A stretch of DNA of 64,000 nt from DASUAS01 sp963819475 (GTDB taxonomy: Bacteria > Actinomycetota > Acidimicrobiia > IMCC26256 > DASPTH01), in assembly GCA_963819475.1 (NCBI GenBank), contig CAWFWE010000002.1, positions 1,302,001-1,366,000 on the forward strand. Reading direction: 5' to 3'. Under the pieces are notes generated by a model. It worked only from the letters and a program-made list of their open reading frames with translations. It had not been told where the DNA came from and ran no database searches. Shown piece after piece: positions 26,534 through 34,762 of this stretch; within the stretch, counting starts at the first letter, position 1; each line of letters opens with the position of its first letter. The position numbers and the translations under genes were made by a program.

Positions 26534-26968
26534 TCACGAAAGTAACCCGACCTGGCGCAACACAGCGGCATGATCCCAGTAGATACGCTCCGACGCGATC
26601 CGGCCATCCCGAAAGCCGACAACGACAACGAAATCGACTTCGACAGGCCGCCCTGTCGGCGCGACACCTGGCAAGAACCACTCCATCGGCACCTCGTGTC
26701 TAAACGACGCATGCAGCTCATCAACGAGCTGCTCGTCGCCGACAACACGATTCGTCATTTGCATCTGTTGTTCCGGGGGCCAGCCAGGAATGAACACATC
26801 ACGGTAGAACGACCGCAACTCGTTCTTGCCCCGACCCCCGGTGTCCACCGGCACATGGTTGACGACAGCGTCGTCGGTCCTCGTTTCCAACGTGGCTTCG
26901 ACATCCTTGGCGGCGAACTCACCGTCGAGATGCTCACGCCACAGCTGCTCCATCTCCACCTGATCCAT
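26534..26968 (-). CDS. NTF2-like (ester cyclase/SnoaL-type) protein
   Basis: 144-residue protein with the NTF2-like pattern of polyketide cyclase-type small enzymes: LRSFYRDVFIPGWPP, then ELHASFRHEVPMEWFLPG and a closing GFRDGRIASERIYWDHAAVLRQVGLL, a hallmark of SnoaL-like ester cyclases. The ATG at 26968 has GGGAGGTTCGCG. No partner genes; substrate unknown. Confidence 0.85.
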   Translation of the reverse strand: MDQVEMEQLWREHLDGEFAAKDVEATLETRTDDAVVNHVPVDTGGRGKNELRSFYRDVFIPGWPPEQQMQMTNRVVGDEQLVDELHASFRHEVPMEWFLPGVAPTGRPVEVDFVVVVGFRDGRIASERIYWDHAAVLRQVGLLS

Positions 26969-27054
26969 CGCGAACCTCCCAGGACCAGTCGACATCGAAA
27001 GTCTCGCCGACCGCCGCTGCTTACGCACGGGTCGAACAATCCACCGACGCCATA

Positions 27055-27103
27055 TCTGCCGATCGGCACTCCCGTAAGCACGCCGGATCGGGCATTAGGT
27101 GCC
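27055..27103 (+). repeat. Dispersed palindromic repeat, full copy
   Basis: TCTGCCGATCGGCACTCCCG, GTAAG, then CACGCCGGATCGGGCATTAG. One of the cleanest copies; it sits in the divergent gap before the 27144 gene. Confidence 0.6.
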
Positions 27104-27143
27104 CGCGGTGACGTGGGTTCTGCTCAGACGACGGAGGGTACCG

Positions 27144-27431
27144 ATGTACGCGGTCATCGGAAGGGCTTCCTTCATCCCTGAACGCTTCGACGAGGTTCGC
27201 GAGTTGGTGAGCACCTCCACGATTCCGATGGTCAAACAACAACCCGGCTTCATCAGCGCAACGTGGATGCGCTCGATGGATGGTATGTCTGGAACGGTGG
27301 TCGTGCTCGTCGAGAGTGAAGAAGCAGCGAATACATTCGCAAGTCTCATCGCAGAAGGACCACCGCCTGGTGCCCCGGCGACGTTCCTGAGCGCGGACGT
27401 GTTCGAAGTCATTGCACACGCGAGTGCATAA
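27144..27431 (+). CDS. Small dimeric alpha/beta-barrel (ABM-like) protein
   Basis: 95 residues (MYAVIGRASFIPERFDEVRE, MVKQQPGFISATWMRSMDG, VVVLVESEEAANTF), the beta-alpha-beta-beta pattern of antibiotic biosynthesis monooxygenase-like proteins. The ATG at 27144 has CGGAGGGTACCG. A distant relative of the products at 9534 and 10013. Flanked on both sides by the palindromic repeat. Confidence 0.8.
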   Translation: MYAVIGRASFIPERFDEVRELVSTSTIPMVKQQPGFISATWMRSMDGMSGTVVVLVESEEAANTFASLIAEGPPPGAPATFLSADVFEVIAHASA

Positions 27432-27484
27432 CTGATGCCGATCGGCACACTCGCCGTAACGGCGCCCGACCGGGCATCATGGCG
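27431..27484 (+). repeat. Dispersed palindromic repeat, full copy
   Basis: ACTGATGCCGATCGGCACAC, CGTAAC, then GGCGCCCGACCGGGCATCAT-GGCG. It begins at the stop codon of the 27144 gene. Confidence 0.6.
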
Positions 27485-27531
27485 TTGCATCTGTCGGCCG
27501 AAGTGCGCGGCGTTCGCGGAAACTTGGCGTC

Positions 27532-28146
27532 ATGGTCGGTATACGCATTGCTGGTGACAGTGAGGCCTTCGAAGTCGGGCAGGTACTCGCTGCGGGATTC
27601 GGTGATGATCCGGTGCTTACGTGGGTCTTCCGTGAACCGCGGCAAACGGCGAAGCTGATCGCCTTTTTCGACTTTCTCGCACGGGAGGCGCTCGTCCCGT
27701 TGGGCGCCACGTACATGCTCCCCGGCAGCTGCGCGGCGTGGACACCGCCCGACTCACCCCCGTGGCCGGAGGAACGCTCTGAACGCTTCTCGACGCTGCT
27801 GACTGAGGTCTGCACCGCTGAGGACCGCGAACGTCTCGAAGCCCTTGACAACGCGCAACAGACACGCCATCCCGAAGAACCTCTGTGGTACCTCGGGGTG
27901 ATCGCGACCGAACCGGCGGCGCGAGGACACGGGCTCGGTACAGCATTACTGGAGCAATCACTGCAGCGCGTCGATAGTTCTGGGCTGCCCGCGTACCTTG
28001 AGTCGACGAACCCGCGCAATCTTTCTCTGTATCAGCGGAACGGATTCGAGATCACAGGTTCGATCGAACTCCCCGATGGTCCTGGCCTAACAACGATGTG
28101 GCGGAAGGCTCGCTCTCAGCATTTTCGCTTGCGCGCCGCCAACTGA
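27532..28146 (+). CDS. GNAT-family N-acetyltransferase
   Basis: 204-residue acyl-CoA-dependent acetyltransferase. The acetyl-CoA loop is seen in YLGVIATEPAARGHGLGTAL (motif A with the R/QxxGxG/A-type turn), followed by LESTNPRNLSLYQRNGFEIT (motif B), as in GNAT enzymes. The start at 27532 (ATG) has a weak upstream GGAA. Substrate unknown. It ends 29 bases before an IS256-family element. Confidence 0.9.
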   Translation: MVGIRIAGDSEAFEVGQVLAAGFGDDPVLTWVFREPRQTAKLIAFFDFLAREALVPLGATYMLPGSCAAWTPPDSPPWPEERSERFSTLLTEVCTAEDRERLEALDNAQQTRHPEEPLWYLGVIATEPAARGHGLGTALLEQSLQRVDSSGLPAYLESTNPRNLSLYQRNGFEITGSIELPDGPGLTTMWRKARSQHFRLRAAN

Positions 28147-28175
28147 GAGAAGGCACGCACGCGGCTCAGGCGCGT

Positions 28176-29589
28176 GGCCGTGCCCCTTGGAGTGGTGTAA
28201 CTCCTGGGGTCCACCAGTGAGGTGGGCCACCGCGTGAACCTCTGTGTGATCCGTCCAAAGATCATGCAGAAGGAGATCACACGGTGGCCCTTGCTCATTC
28301 TGACCTGTCCGAGCTTCTCGACGCGCTCCGCGCGGGTGGCGATATCGATCTGATCCGTTCCAGCGTGGAGATGATGCTCCAGGCACTCATCGACGCTGAA
28401 GCAACGGAAGTCATCGGGGCGGGTCGTCACGAACGCACGGAGCAACGCACGAACCAACGGAACGGGACTCGTTCGAAGCTGGTGACGACGAAGGCTGGCG
28501 ATGTGGAGCTGGCGATCCCCAAGCTGCGCCACGGGAGCTTCTTTCCGTCGATTCTCGAGCGGCGTCGCCGCATCGACCGGGCCCTGTTCGCGGTCGTCAT
28601 GGAGGCGTACGTCCATCGCGTGAGCACCCGCAAGGTCGATGACCTGGTCCAAGCCCTCGGTGGGGTGTCGGGCATTTCCAAATCCGAAGTGAGCCGGATC
28701 TGCTCGGAGCTCGACGAATCGCTCCAGGCGTTCCGGGACCGACCCCTCGACCACGTCGAGTCCCCTACGTGTTCCTCGACGCCACCTACGTCAAGGCTCG
28801 AAGTGGCGGTCGGATCGTGTCCAAGGCGGTGATAGTGGCCACCGGCGTGAGTCGCAGCGGTGACCGGGAAGTGCTCGGCGTCGAGGTCGGCGACAGCGAA
28901 GACGGCGCGTTCTGGATCGCGTTCCTGCGGGGCTTGCGGGCACGGGGGTTGGCCGGCGTCAAGCTCGTGATCTCCGACGCGCATCTCGGGCTGCGGGAAG
29001 CGATCAGCGCAGTGATGCTCGGCGCCACCTGGCAACGCTGCAAAGTCCATCTCGCCCGCAACGTCCTCGCCAAAGTCCCGAAGGGCTCGGCGGACATGGT
29101 CACCGCGGCGATGCGCACGATCTACGCGCAACCCGACGCCGACCACGTCCAGGACCAGTTCGACGAGATCGTCTCCATGCTCGACCGTCAGTTCCCCGAC
29201 GCGGCCACGATCCTTGCGGCCGCCCGCGACGACGTCCTCGCGTTCTTCGCGTTCCCGGAAGCCCACTGGCGCAAGATCTGGTCCACGAACCCGCTCGAGC
29301 GCGTCAACGGCGAGATCAAACGCCGCACCCGCGTCGTCGGCATCTTCCCCAACGACGCCGCCGTGCTCCGATTGGTCAGCGCTGTCGTCGCTGAAACCCA
29401 CGACGAATGGCAAGACTCCGAACGCCGCTACCTCGCCGAACACACCATGGCGTTGCTCTACCAGGCTCCCGCCGATCCCCTCGACACCAAGGAGGTCATG
29501 CCTGCAAGAATCGCGTCCTGAGCACCTCTCGACCCGACACGCAGACGTTCACGCGCGACGGGAGTTACACCACGAGAGGGGGCACGGCC
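28176..29589 (+). mobile_element. IS256-family insertion sequence with 8-bp target duplication
   Basis: 1,414 bp. Terminal inverted repeats of about 29 bp (left GGCCGTGCCCCTTGGAGTGG, right end reading inward GGCCGTGCCCCCTCTCGTGG, both continuing TGTAACTCC). The 8 bases AGGCGCGT occur directly before (28168-28175) and after (29590-29597) the element, the duplication length typical of this family, so insertion is recent. The transposase gene inside is frameshifted. Confidence 0.93.
28284..29521 (+). pseudogene. IS256-family (Mutator-type) transposase, frameshifted
   Basis: The N-terminal part reads from 28284 (LALIDAEATEVIGAGRHERT-like segment, RTNQRNGTRSKLV) to about 28758. The catalytic part continues one base back in frame: YVFLDATYVKAR (Asp), LVISDAHLGL (Asp), WQRCKVHLARNVL and NPLERVNGEIKRRTRVVGIF (Glu). 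The break lies in the segment HVESPTCSS, at a run of Cs around 28757-28761. The rest is intact, so one indel inactivates it or is a sequencing error. Confidence 0.9.
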
Positions 29590-29626
29590 AGGCGCGTTAC
29601 GCGGTTTCGACGCTGGGCACACGAGG

Positions 29627-29669
29627 GCGCGCCAGAACTGCTCCTGTCGGAGCGGGCAGAATGTGCGCC
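29627..29669 (+). repeat. Dispersed palindromic repeat, short copy
   Basis: GCGCGCCAGAACTGCTCCTG then TCGGAGCGGGCAGAATGTGC. The outer arms pair as GCGC-CAGA. The right arm supplies the Shine-Dalgarno-like GGAG and the ATG of the small gene at 29661. Confidence 0.5.
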
Positions 29670-29819
29670 GTGGGCATCCCCGACGACCAGTCGTACCGGC
29701 GCAGTCAGGTCCCGTCTGGGCATGCCACCGGCTGGCGGCGTCGGCTAATGGTCGGCATCCTCGTCGTCGTGGCGCTCGTCGTCTTGGTGCCTATGGTCAT
29801 CAGGATCGTCGTGAACTAG
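29661..29819 (+). CDS. Small single-span membrane protein
   Basis: 52 residues: a polar, basic N-terminal half (GWRRRLM) followed by one span VGILVVVALVVLVPMVIRIV and a stop. The ATG at 29661 has GGAG nine bases upstream, within a copy of the palindromic repeat; GTG 29670 is an alternative. The stop codon TAG lies inside the target duplication of the IS481 element, so insertion left the gene intact. Confidence 0.5.
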   Translation: MCAVGIPDDQSYRRSQVPSGHATGWRRRLMVGILVVVALVVLVPMVIRIVVN

Positions 29820-29821
29820 AC

Positions 29822-30942
29822 CTTCCGGTCCACGAGTCGAGGTGACAGATGGACCCTGTTGGTCGTGGTCATGATGCTCGGTTCTTGCGGTGTTGGTCGA
29901 GGACCTCGCGGGGTGTTCTTCCGGCCATGAAGTCGCTGTGATTGGGCCGGCGGTGGTTGTAGTCGACGAGCCACGTGTTGATCTCGGCGCGGAGTTGACC
30001 GAGGGTGTCGAAGCGTCGTCGGTGGAACGCGGGACGCCAGCATTCCTGCAGCGCGGTGCCTTGGAATCGTTCGCACACCGCGTTGTGGTTCGGGGAGCGG
30101 GGCGGAGTCCGGTAATGCGTGATCCCTCGAGTCTCGAGGTGGGCGTCGAAGCGTTCGGAGAACTCGGGGCCGTTGTCGGTCAAGACTCCGGTGACGGTCA
30201 CGCCGAGACGACGCAGCTTCGAGATCACGAGGTCGAGGAAGCGAGCAGCGATGTCGGTGTTCGAGGGTCCGAGGAACACGTGACAGATCGCCCAGCGGGT
30301 GGCGGTGTCGACTGCAGTGAGTTGCCACACGGGCCCGACCCCTTTGAGGTTCCCGATGTAGAAGCTGTCCAGGGCAACGAGATCACCGGGACGCGCAGCG
30401 AAATGGCAGAACCCGAACGGTCCGTCCTTCGCGTCGTTGGTCACCAGCCCCGATGTCGCTGCGGTCAGCTGAGCGAGCGCAGCGACTCGTTGACGACGAC
30501 GGCCGAGCCGATGACGGTTCAAGATTTTCTGGGCTCCACTGGCAGAGATCTGAAACCCGCGTCGGCCCAGGTCGTGGGCGTAGCGACGAGCTCCGAGGGT
30601 GGGTCGCACGACCGCTTCGGCGAGCAGCTCATCGACCACCCACGCCGGGGTCTGGTTCGGCATCGCCGGCCGGCGGCGGTCTTTGGGCATCAACGCCTCA
30701 AGACCATGTGCCTCCGCTCGTCGTGCCCACCGGTAGTACGTCGTACGCGACACACCGAACGTGCGGCACGCTTCCGACACGCTCGTCTCACGAGCACGTT
30801 CCATCACCCGGACACGACGATGGTGAATGATCTCCCCTGGGGTCACGGCGGTGGTCTCCTCTGGCTCTTTGGTAGGAACCAAAGGGTCCATCGCCGTGGC
30901 CACCACGTGGTGGACCTGCAACCTCATCCCGTGAACCGGAAG
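29822..30942 (-). mobile_element. IS481-family insertion sequence with 8-bp target duplication
   Basis: 1,121 bp. Inverted repeats start CTTCCGGTCCACGAG (left) and CTTCCGGTTCACGGG (right, read inward), sharing GAGGT and CAG further in. AACTAGAC flanks it directly at 29814-29821 and 30943-30950. One intact transposase gene is on the minus strand. The element is probably complete and recently inserted. Confidence 0.9.
29869..30891 (-). CDS. IS481-family transposase
   Basis: 340-residue transposase with an N-terminal helix-turn-helix (VSEACRTFGVSRTTYYRW), a second HTH region (RPTLGARRYAHDLGRRGFQI) and an rve DDE core: Asp in LVALDSFYIGNLKG, Asp in GVLTDNGPEFSERF and Glu in NHNAVCERFQGTALQE. The C-terminus has YNHRRPNHSDFMAGRTP, typical of IS481. 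The ATG at 30891 is chosen; an upstream in-frame ATG at 30927 lies close to the inverted repeat. Intact. Confidence 0.92.
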   Translation of the reverse strand: MDPLVPTKEPEETTAVTPGEIIHHRRVRVMERARETSVSEACRTFGVSRTTYYRWARRAEAHGLEALMPKDRRRPAMPNQTPAWVVDELLAEAVVRPTLGARRYAHDLGRRGFQISASGAQKILNRHRLGRRRQRVAALAQLTAATSGLVTNDAKDGPFGFCHFAARPGDLVALDSFYIGNLKGVGPVWQLTAVDTATRWAICHVFLGPSNTDIAARFLDLVISKLRRLGVTVTGVLTDNGPEFSERFDAHLETRGITHYRTPPRSPNHNAVCERFQGTALQECWRPAFHRRRFDTLGQLRAEINTWLVDYNHRRPNHSDFMAGRTPREVLDQHRKNRAS

Positions 30943-30950
30943 AACTAGAC

Positions 30951-31432
30951 TACTTGGAGTCGCGCCGCCTCGGCGCCTTCGGTGCGCGCAACGGCTTCCC
31001 GATCGTCTTCTCTCGGTGACCCGAGGGCCCCGCTCGGCACGAGTGTGTGCTCTCGAGTCGGGATTGCTCAAGCTCGTCGCCATCGTCGATCTGTGCCACG
31101 CGGAAGCGCGGCGAAGCGAGTGGGTCTTGCCCTTCGTCGCCATGTTGGTCTCCCATCGAGAGCTGCACTGCGGTGAGATCGTCGAATCCCTCTGGCAGCT
31201 AGCGTCACCTAAGTTCTGTTCAACGCCGACCGCGCAACGCTCAATCGCGCTCGCTGCCCGCGTACAGAACGCGCGCACCGAACGTTCACACGATCGCCGC
31301 GGTGACCCGCACCGATCGGCACGTCGGTGCGCTCGCCCGGATCGACGGTTCGGTGCCACTTTCATACGTTCCCCTGCTCCATTCGACCGACAATCTGTAC
31401 GCCCCGAACCGGCGTTATACGGGTGATCGGTG
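30951..31432. other. Intergenic stretch with no supported gene
   Basis: About 480 bases between the IS481 element and the tandem recombinases. Several overlapping short frames exist on both strands, but none has a ribosome site and a family-like sequence together. A basic minus-strand frame (MATKGKTHSLRRAS) is the least unlikely. It may contain the end of the recombinase-bearing element. Confidence 0.4.
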
Positions 31433-32719
31433 TCAAGGACCGTCTCCGGCGACTCGGGCGAGGAGGCCGTCGAACAGCGCGGCTCGGTCGGGTTGGTGGT
31501 GGTCGTGGGCGTGGTCGCGTTGGCGGAGGAGGACGGGAACAAACTCGGGGCCGGTGTGGAAGTAGGCGCAGGTCTCGCAGGCGGATTCCATGCGGCATTC
31601 GAGTTCGACGGGTCGGGTGCAGAGTCCGTTGCCGAGCATGCGGGCGTGCGCTTCGCGTCGGAGACGGGTCATGGCGGCGGTTTCGATTTCGGCGGGTAAC
31701 GCGCCGGGTGTCGCGGCGGTGTTGTAGAGCGCGTCGATCTGCGTGGTGACGGCTTCGTATTCGTCGGCGACGACTCGGTCCGCGATGCGGGCGTAGGTGA
31801 GGGTCATTTCCATAGAGCGGTGGCCGAGCAGCGCGGCGATCGCTTCGAGGCGCATCCCACGGTTGATCGCCTGGGTGGCGAGGGTGTGGCGGAGTTGGTG
31901 GGGATGGGCGTGACCGATTCCGGCCTGTTTGGCGACGGTGGCGACGATGCGATGCACGGTGCGACGGTCGATCGGCGCGTGTTCATCGGCGATGAGCCGT
32001 CGTTGGCGACGGATGTGGTCGGTGTTTGTCGCGGTCCATTCGGCGAGGAGCTCGACGAGGTCGGGGTGCAGGGGGATGTAGCGGTCGTTGCGGAGCTTGC
32101 CGACCGGGACGCGGAGCCAGTGCGCGTCACCGATCTGGGTCACGGCATCGGCGGCGAGTTCGCAGAGCTCACTGGCGCGTAGGCCGGTGCGGGCGAGCAT
32201 CTCGACCACGAGCCGATAGCGCGGGAGCCGATGCGCACGCGCGGCGGCCATGAGCCGGGCGGCGGCGTGGTCGTCGAGGAACTTCGGCAACGGTTCGGGT
32301 CGGGGTGGGATGTCACCGTGGAGGATCGGGTTCCGGGTCGGCACGTCGGGCCAGTCCCATTCGATGAGCCGCTCGAAGAAGATGCGGATCATGCGCAGCC
32401 GCTGACGTTGGGTGTTCTTCGACAGCACCGGGTCCTTGGCGCCAGGCTGGGCTGCGAGCCACACCTTGTAGTCCTCGACGTTGGTTCGTGTGATATCGGC
32501 AACGACGACGACGTCGGTGTTCTCAACGAGCCAGCCGACGAATTGGCGCAATGTGTTGTCAGCCACGTCGACGCTGCGGGGTGCCAGGAACGTCGTGAGC
32601 TGGATCAGATAGCGGCGGGTCGTGGCGGCCAGCTGCGGTGACCGTGCCGAGAGTTCAGCCCATTGACGATGCGACACCGGCGGCGGCGACCACGCTTCGA
32701 GGGCGGCGGCAGCGTTCAT
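31433..32719 (-). CDS. Tyrosine recombinase with C-terminal cysteine-rich tail (second of tandem pair)
   Basis: 428-residue site-specific recombinase. An N-terminal SAM-like core-binding domain is followed by the catalytic domain: Arg in LARTGLRASELCEL, HQLRHTLATQ (His-x-x-Arg), LLGHRSMEMT (His) and the nucleophile in TLTYARIADRVV. The tail carries four cysteines in a CTRPVELEC...CETC pattern, likely a zinc site, as in transposon-type tandem recombinases. The ATG at 32719 overlaps the stop of the upstream recombinase as ATGA, so both are co-translated and probably act together. Confidence 0.92.
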   Translation of the reverse strand: MNAAAALEAWSPPPVSHRQWAELSARSPQLAATTRRYLIQLTTFLAPRSVDVADNTLRQFVGWLVENTDVVVVADITRTNVEDYKVWLAAQPGAKDPVLSKNTQRQRLRMIRIFFERLIEWDWPDVPTRNPILHGDIPPRPEPLPKFLDDHAAARLMAAARAHRLPRYRLVVEMLARTGLRASELCELAADAVTQIGDAHWLRVPVGKLRNDRYIPLHPDLVELLAEWTATNTDHIRRQRRLIADEHAPIDRRTVHRIVATVAKQAGIGHAHPHQLRHTLATQAINRGMRLEAIAALLGHRSMEMTLTYARIADRVVADEYEAVTTQIDALYNTAATPGALPAEIETAAMTRLRREAHARMLGNGLCTRPVELECRMESACETCAYFHTGPEFVPVLLRQRDHAHDHHQPDRAALFDGLLARVAGDGP

Positions 32720-33759
32720 CGCACGACCTCTTGCATCGTGATGAGCTCGGCCGTGTGGCTCGCTTCGATCAGATCCGCGGCCTGTCGGTACTCGCGGGCG
32801 AGCCAGTCGTTGGTGAGATGCAGATACACCCGGGTCGACTCGATCGACCGATGCCCCGCCTGGGCTTGGACCGCTTCGAGCGCCATCCCGGCTTCGCGCA
32901 GGCGGGTCAGGCAGGTATGGCGTAGCTGGTGACACGTGCCCCGCTCGAGCCCGGCGCGCCGGCGGGCGCCGCTGAGGATCTCGTCCACGCCGTCAGCCGA
33001 CAGCGGCTGGCCGCGCCGCGGCCCCTTCAACGCGACGAACACGCGATCGGTCGACGTCGGCGGTCGTTCGTCGCGCAGGTAGTCACCAAGCGCGACGAAG
33101 AACGGGTTCGCGACCGGCACGATCCGTTGGTGGCCGCCCTTGCCCTCGGCGATGAACACCGACCGATCCGCGACACGCACGTCACCGAGGCGCAAGCCCA
33201 GGACTTCGCAGCGACGCAGCCCACCCAACACCATCGCGAGGATCATCGCCCGGTCCCGTTGCGTGCGCAGCACCGACAGCAATGCGCTCACCTCGTTCGG
33301 CGTCAAGATCTTCGGAAGCGTGCGCGGCACCCGCACCAACGGAACGGTGCGCGCCCGGCCGCCACGCCGCCGTGTCGACAATCCACGCGGTACCGGGTTC
33401 ACCATCACCGGTGTGTCACCACGCGCGATCAGATACGCATACAAGCCGGCGACCGACGACAAGCGGCGAGCGATCGTGCGCGCCGACAAGCCCGACTCGC
33501 GATCGCTCATGCGGACCACGGTGCGATCACCACGCTGATGCGCCAAGAACTCGAACACGTCCGACGGCTCGATGTTCACCGGATCCTTGGCAACGACCCT
33601 GAAGAACGTCTTCAAATCGAACGCGATCGCCCGCAACGTGTTCGGTCGAACTCGGCCCGCAACGAACTCGAGATAGCCATCCAGCAGCGGATCACCCAGC
33701 TCGAAACGCGCCTCACCAGCAGTCGTGAACGAACGGATCAGACACGGCATGAACGTCAT
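32716..33759 (-). CDS. Tyrosine recombinase (first of tandem pair)
   Basis: 347-residue phage integrase-family protein. The core-binding domain (YLEFVAGRVRPNTLRAIAFD) is followed by the catalytic residues Arg in LGGLRRCEVLGL, HQLRHTCLTRL, AGHRSIESTR and Tyr in RVYLHLTNDWLA. The ATG at 33759 has GGGAG nine bases upstream; a GTG at 33780 extends it by seven residues. Tandem overlapping tyrosine recombinases are the hallmark of RIT-type and Tn554-like elements; only two genes are seen here rather than three. Confidence 0.92.
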   Translation of the reverse strand: MTFMPCLIRSFTTAGEARFELGDPLLDGYLEFVAGRVRPNTLRAIAFDLKTFFRVVAKDPVNIEPSDVFEFLAHQRGDRTVVRMSDRESGLSARTIARRLSSVAGLYAYLIARGDTPVMVNPVPRGLSTRRRGGRARTVPLVRVPRTLPKILTPNEVSALLSVLRTQRDRAMILAMVLGGLRRCEVLGLRLGDVRVADRSVFIAEGKGGHQRIVPVANPFFVALGDYLRDERPPTSTDRVFVALKGPRRGQPLSADGVDEILSGARRRAGLERGTCHQLRHTCLTRLREAGMALEAVQAQAGHRSIESTRVYLHLTNDWLAREYRQAADLIEASHTAELITMQEVVR

Positions 33760-33862
33760 CCGCGCAGGCTCCCAGCCCACCCAGACCGTGTCGCGGATGT
33801 CCGAAAGATCACCCGTGTATTAGGCGATCGGGGACAGGTGGGGGAAGGTTCGTGCACAGACG

Positions 33863-33894
33863 ACGGGGAGCAGACCCGATCGTCTGCTCCCCGT
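33863..33894 (-). terminator. Long perfect hairpin downstream of the PhoX remnant
   Basis: 13-bp perfect stem ACGGGGAGCAGAC / GTCTGCTCCCCGT with a six-base loop, 43 bases beyond the minus-strand stop at 33937. Probably the original transcription terminator of the phosphatase gene. Confidence 0.7.
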
Positions 33895-33936
33895 GTCCGT
33901 ACTCGTCGGCTCGATCGCGTCGTCGAGGCGTGGCTG

Positions 33937-34260
33937 CTACTTCCAGCCGGTGATGTCGAGCACGACGCCGTGGCCGGTGACGTTGTGCTGCACGCTGACG
34001 TAGAAGTGCTGACCGGTCGCGTCGAAGAAGCCTCCAGTCCATTCAGCGCCTTCGCCGGCGTTGGCGGTGAGGTCATTGATCGTCGCGATTCGCATGCAGC
34101 CGTCACTCAGGACGTCGCGGTCGGTGCCGTCGTCGAGGCAGTCCCACACGTCGTGCCCTTCACCAGCGCGAACGGATCGCGCGTCTTCCCCCGGCCTGGC
34201 ATGTGGTGTCGGGCCCCCGAGTCTCTTCAGGTCAGGGCTCGGGGGGTCGACACTCGAATG
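33937..34260 (-). pseudogene. C-terminal remnant of a PhoX-type alkaline phosphatase (DUF839)
   Basis: The minus strand encodes the conserved end of PhoX-family phosphatases: HDVWDCLDDGTDRDVLSDGC, then MRIATINDLTAN, AEWTGGFFDATGQHFYVSVQ and HNVTGHGVVLDITGWK-stop. The frame stays open upstream through LGGPTPHARPG to about 34260, but the remaining 400-600 residues and any start are absent. PhoX enzymes are exported Ca/Fe phosphatases. The loss abuts the tandem recombinases, so the gene was probably cut during acquisition or deletion of DNA here. Confidence 0.75.
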
Positions 34261-34479
34261 GGCGGTGCCCGGTCCTCGAGACAGCCCTCCGAGGGCCGGG
34301 CGCCGGTCCCCGAACTACTGAACTCGGTCAAGTACCGTCGGGTACGTGCTCGAGCTCGACGAGCTCCTCGCCGCGACGCCTGGCGCTTCCGTGCAGGGCG
34401 TTCAGAACTTCGAGAGTGCGCTTTGCGAGCCGTTCAAGCCGTAAGGGCGCGTCGGGCAGCGACTAGGACACTTCGTTTC

Positions 34480-34505
34480 GGGGGTCGGCCTACGGGTCGG
34501 CCCCC
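34480..34505 (+). terminator. GC-rich hairpin
   Basis: GGGGGTCGGCC TACG GGTCGGCCCCC folds as an 11-bp stem with two mismatch/wobble positions and a four-base loop. Terminator-like, gene association unclear. Confidence 0.45.
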
Positions 34506-34530
34506 GACTCGCGCACTCGCGCCGCGGCCC

Positions 34531-34637
34531 GACTGCCGTTCGGCGCCACCGGGACGCGCCTCTCTGACTGACGGTCTCCGGCGAGGCCGTCGTTGGGTGC
34601 GTGGCGCGTAAGTGCGCCAGAGCGGGCAATCTGGCGC
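34531..34637 (+). repeat. Dispersed palindromic repeat, long copy
   Basis: Left arm GACTGCCGTTCGGCGCCACC, a 55-base spacer, then GCGCGTAAGTGCGCCAGAGC and GGGCAATCTGGCGC. The GCGCCAGA / TCTGGCGC halves pair perfectly. Confidence 0.6.
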
Positions 34638-34762
34638 GCCATTGGCTGTCGAGCGAGAGCACGCGCCTTACGGGAATGATATTGAATCTCGCGTGACATT
34701 CGACGAATGACGGGAGAGACTTTCCTGTGGCCGGAGAGTGCGGCCCCGAACGAGGCGGGCTG

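Larger units (their letters stand above)
34261..34762. other. Intergenic stretch with hairpin and palindromic repeat
   Basis: Holds a 32-codon plus-strand frame (VLELDELLAATPGASVQGVQ, from GTG near 34346) without a ribosome site, a GC-rich hairpin at 34480-34505, and a full palindromic repeat at 34531-34637. The short frame may be part of a lost gene; I do not call it. Confidence 0.45.

Noticed and set aside
20972..27484. CRISPR array from the repeated palindromes
   Set aside because: Copies are separated by whole genes, not by uniform short spacers, and no cas gene is present.
34346..34444. 32-codon plus-strand frame VLELDELLAATPGASV...
   Set aside because: No ribosome site, no recognisable domain, and it lies among decayed DNA next to the PhoX remnant.
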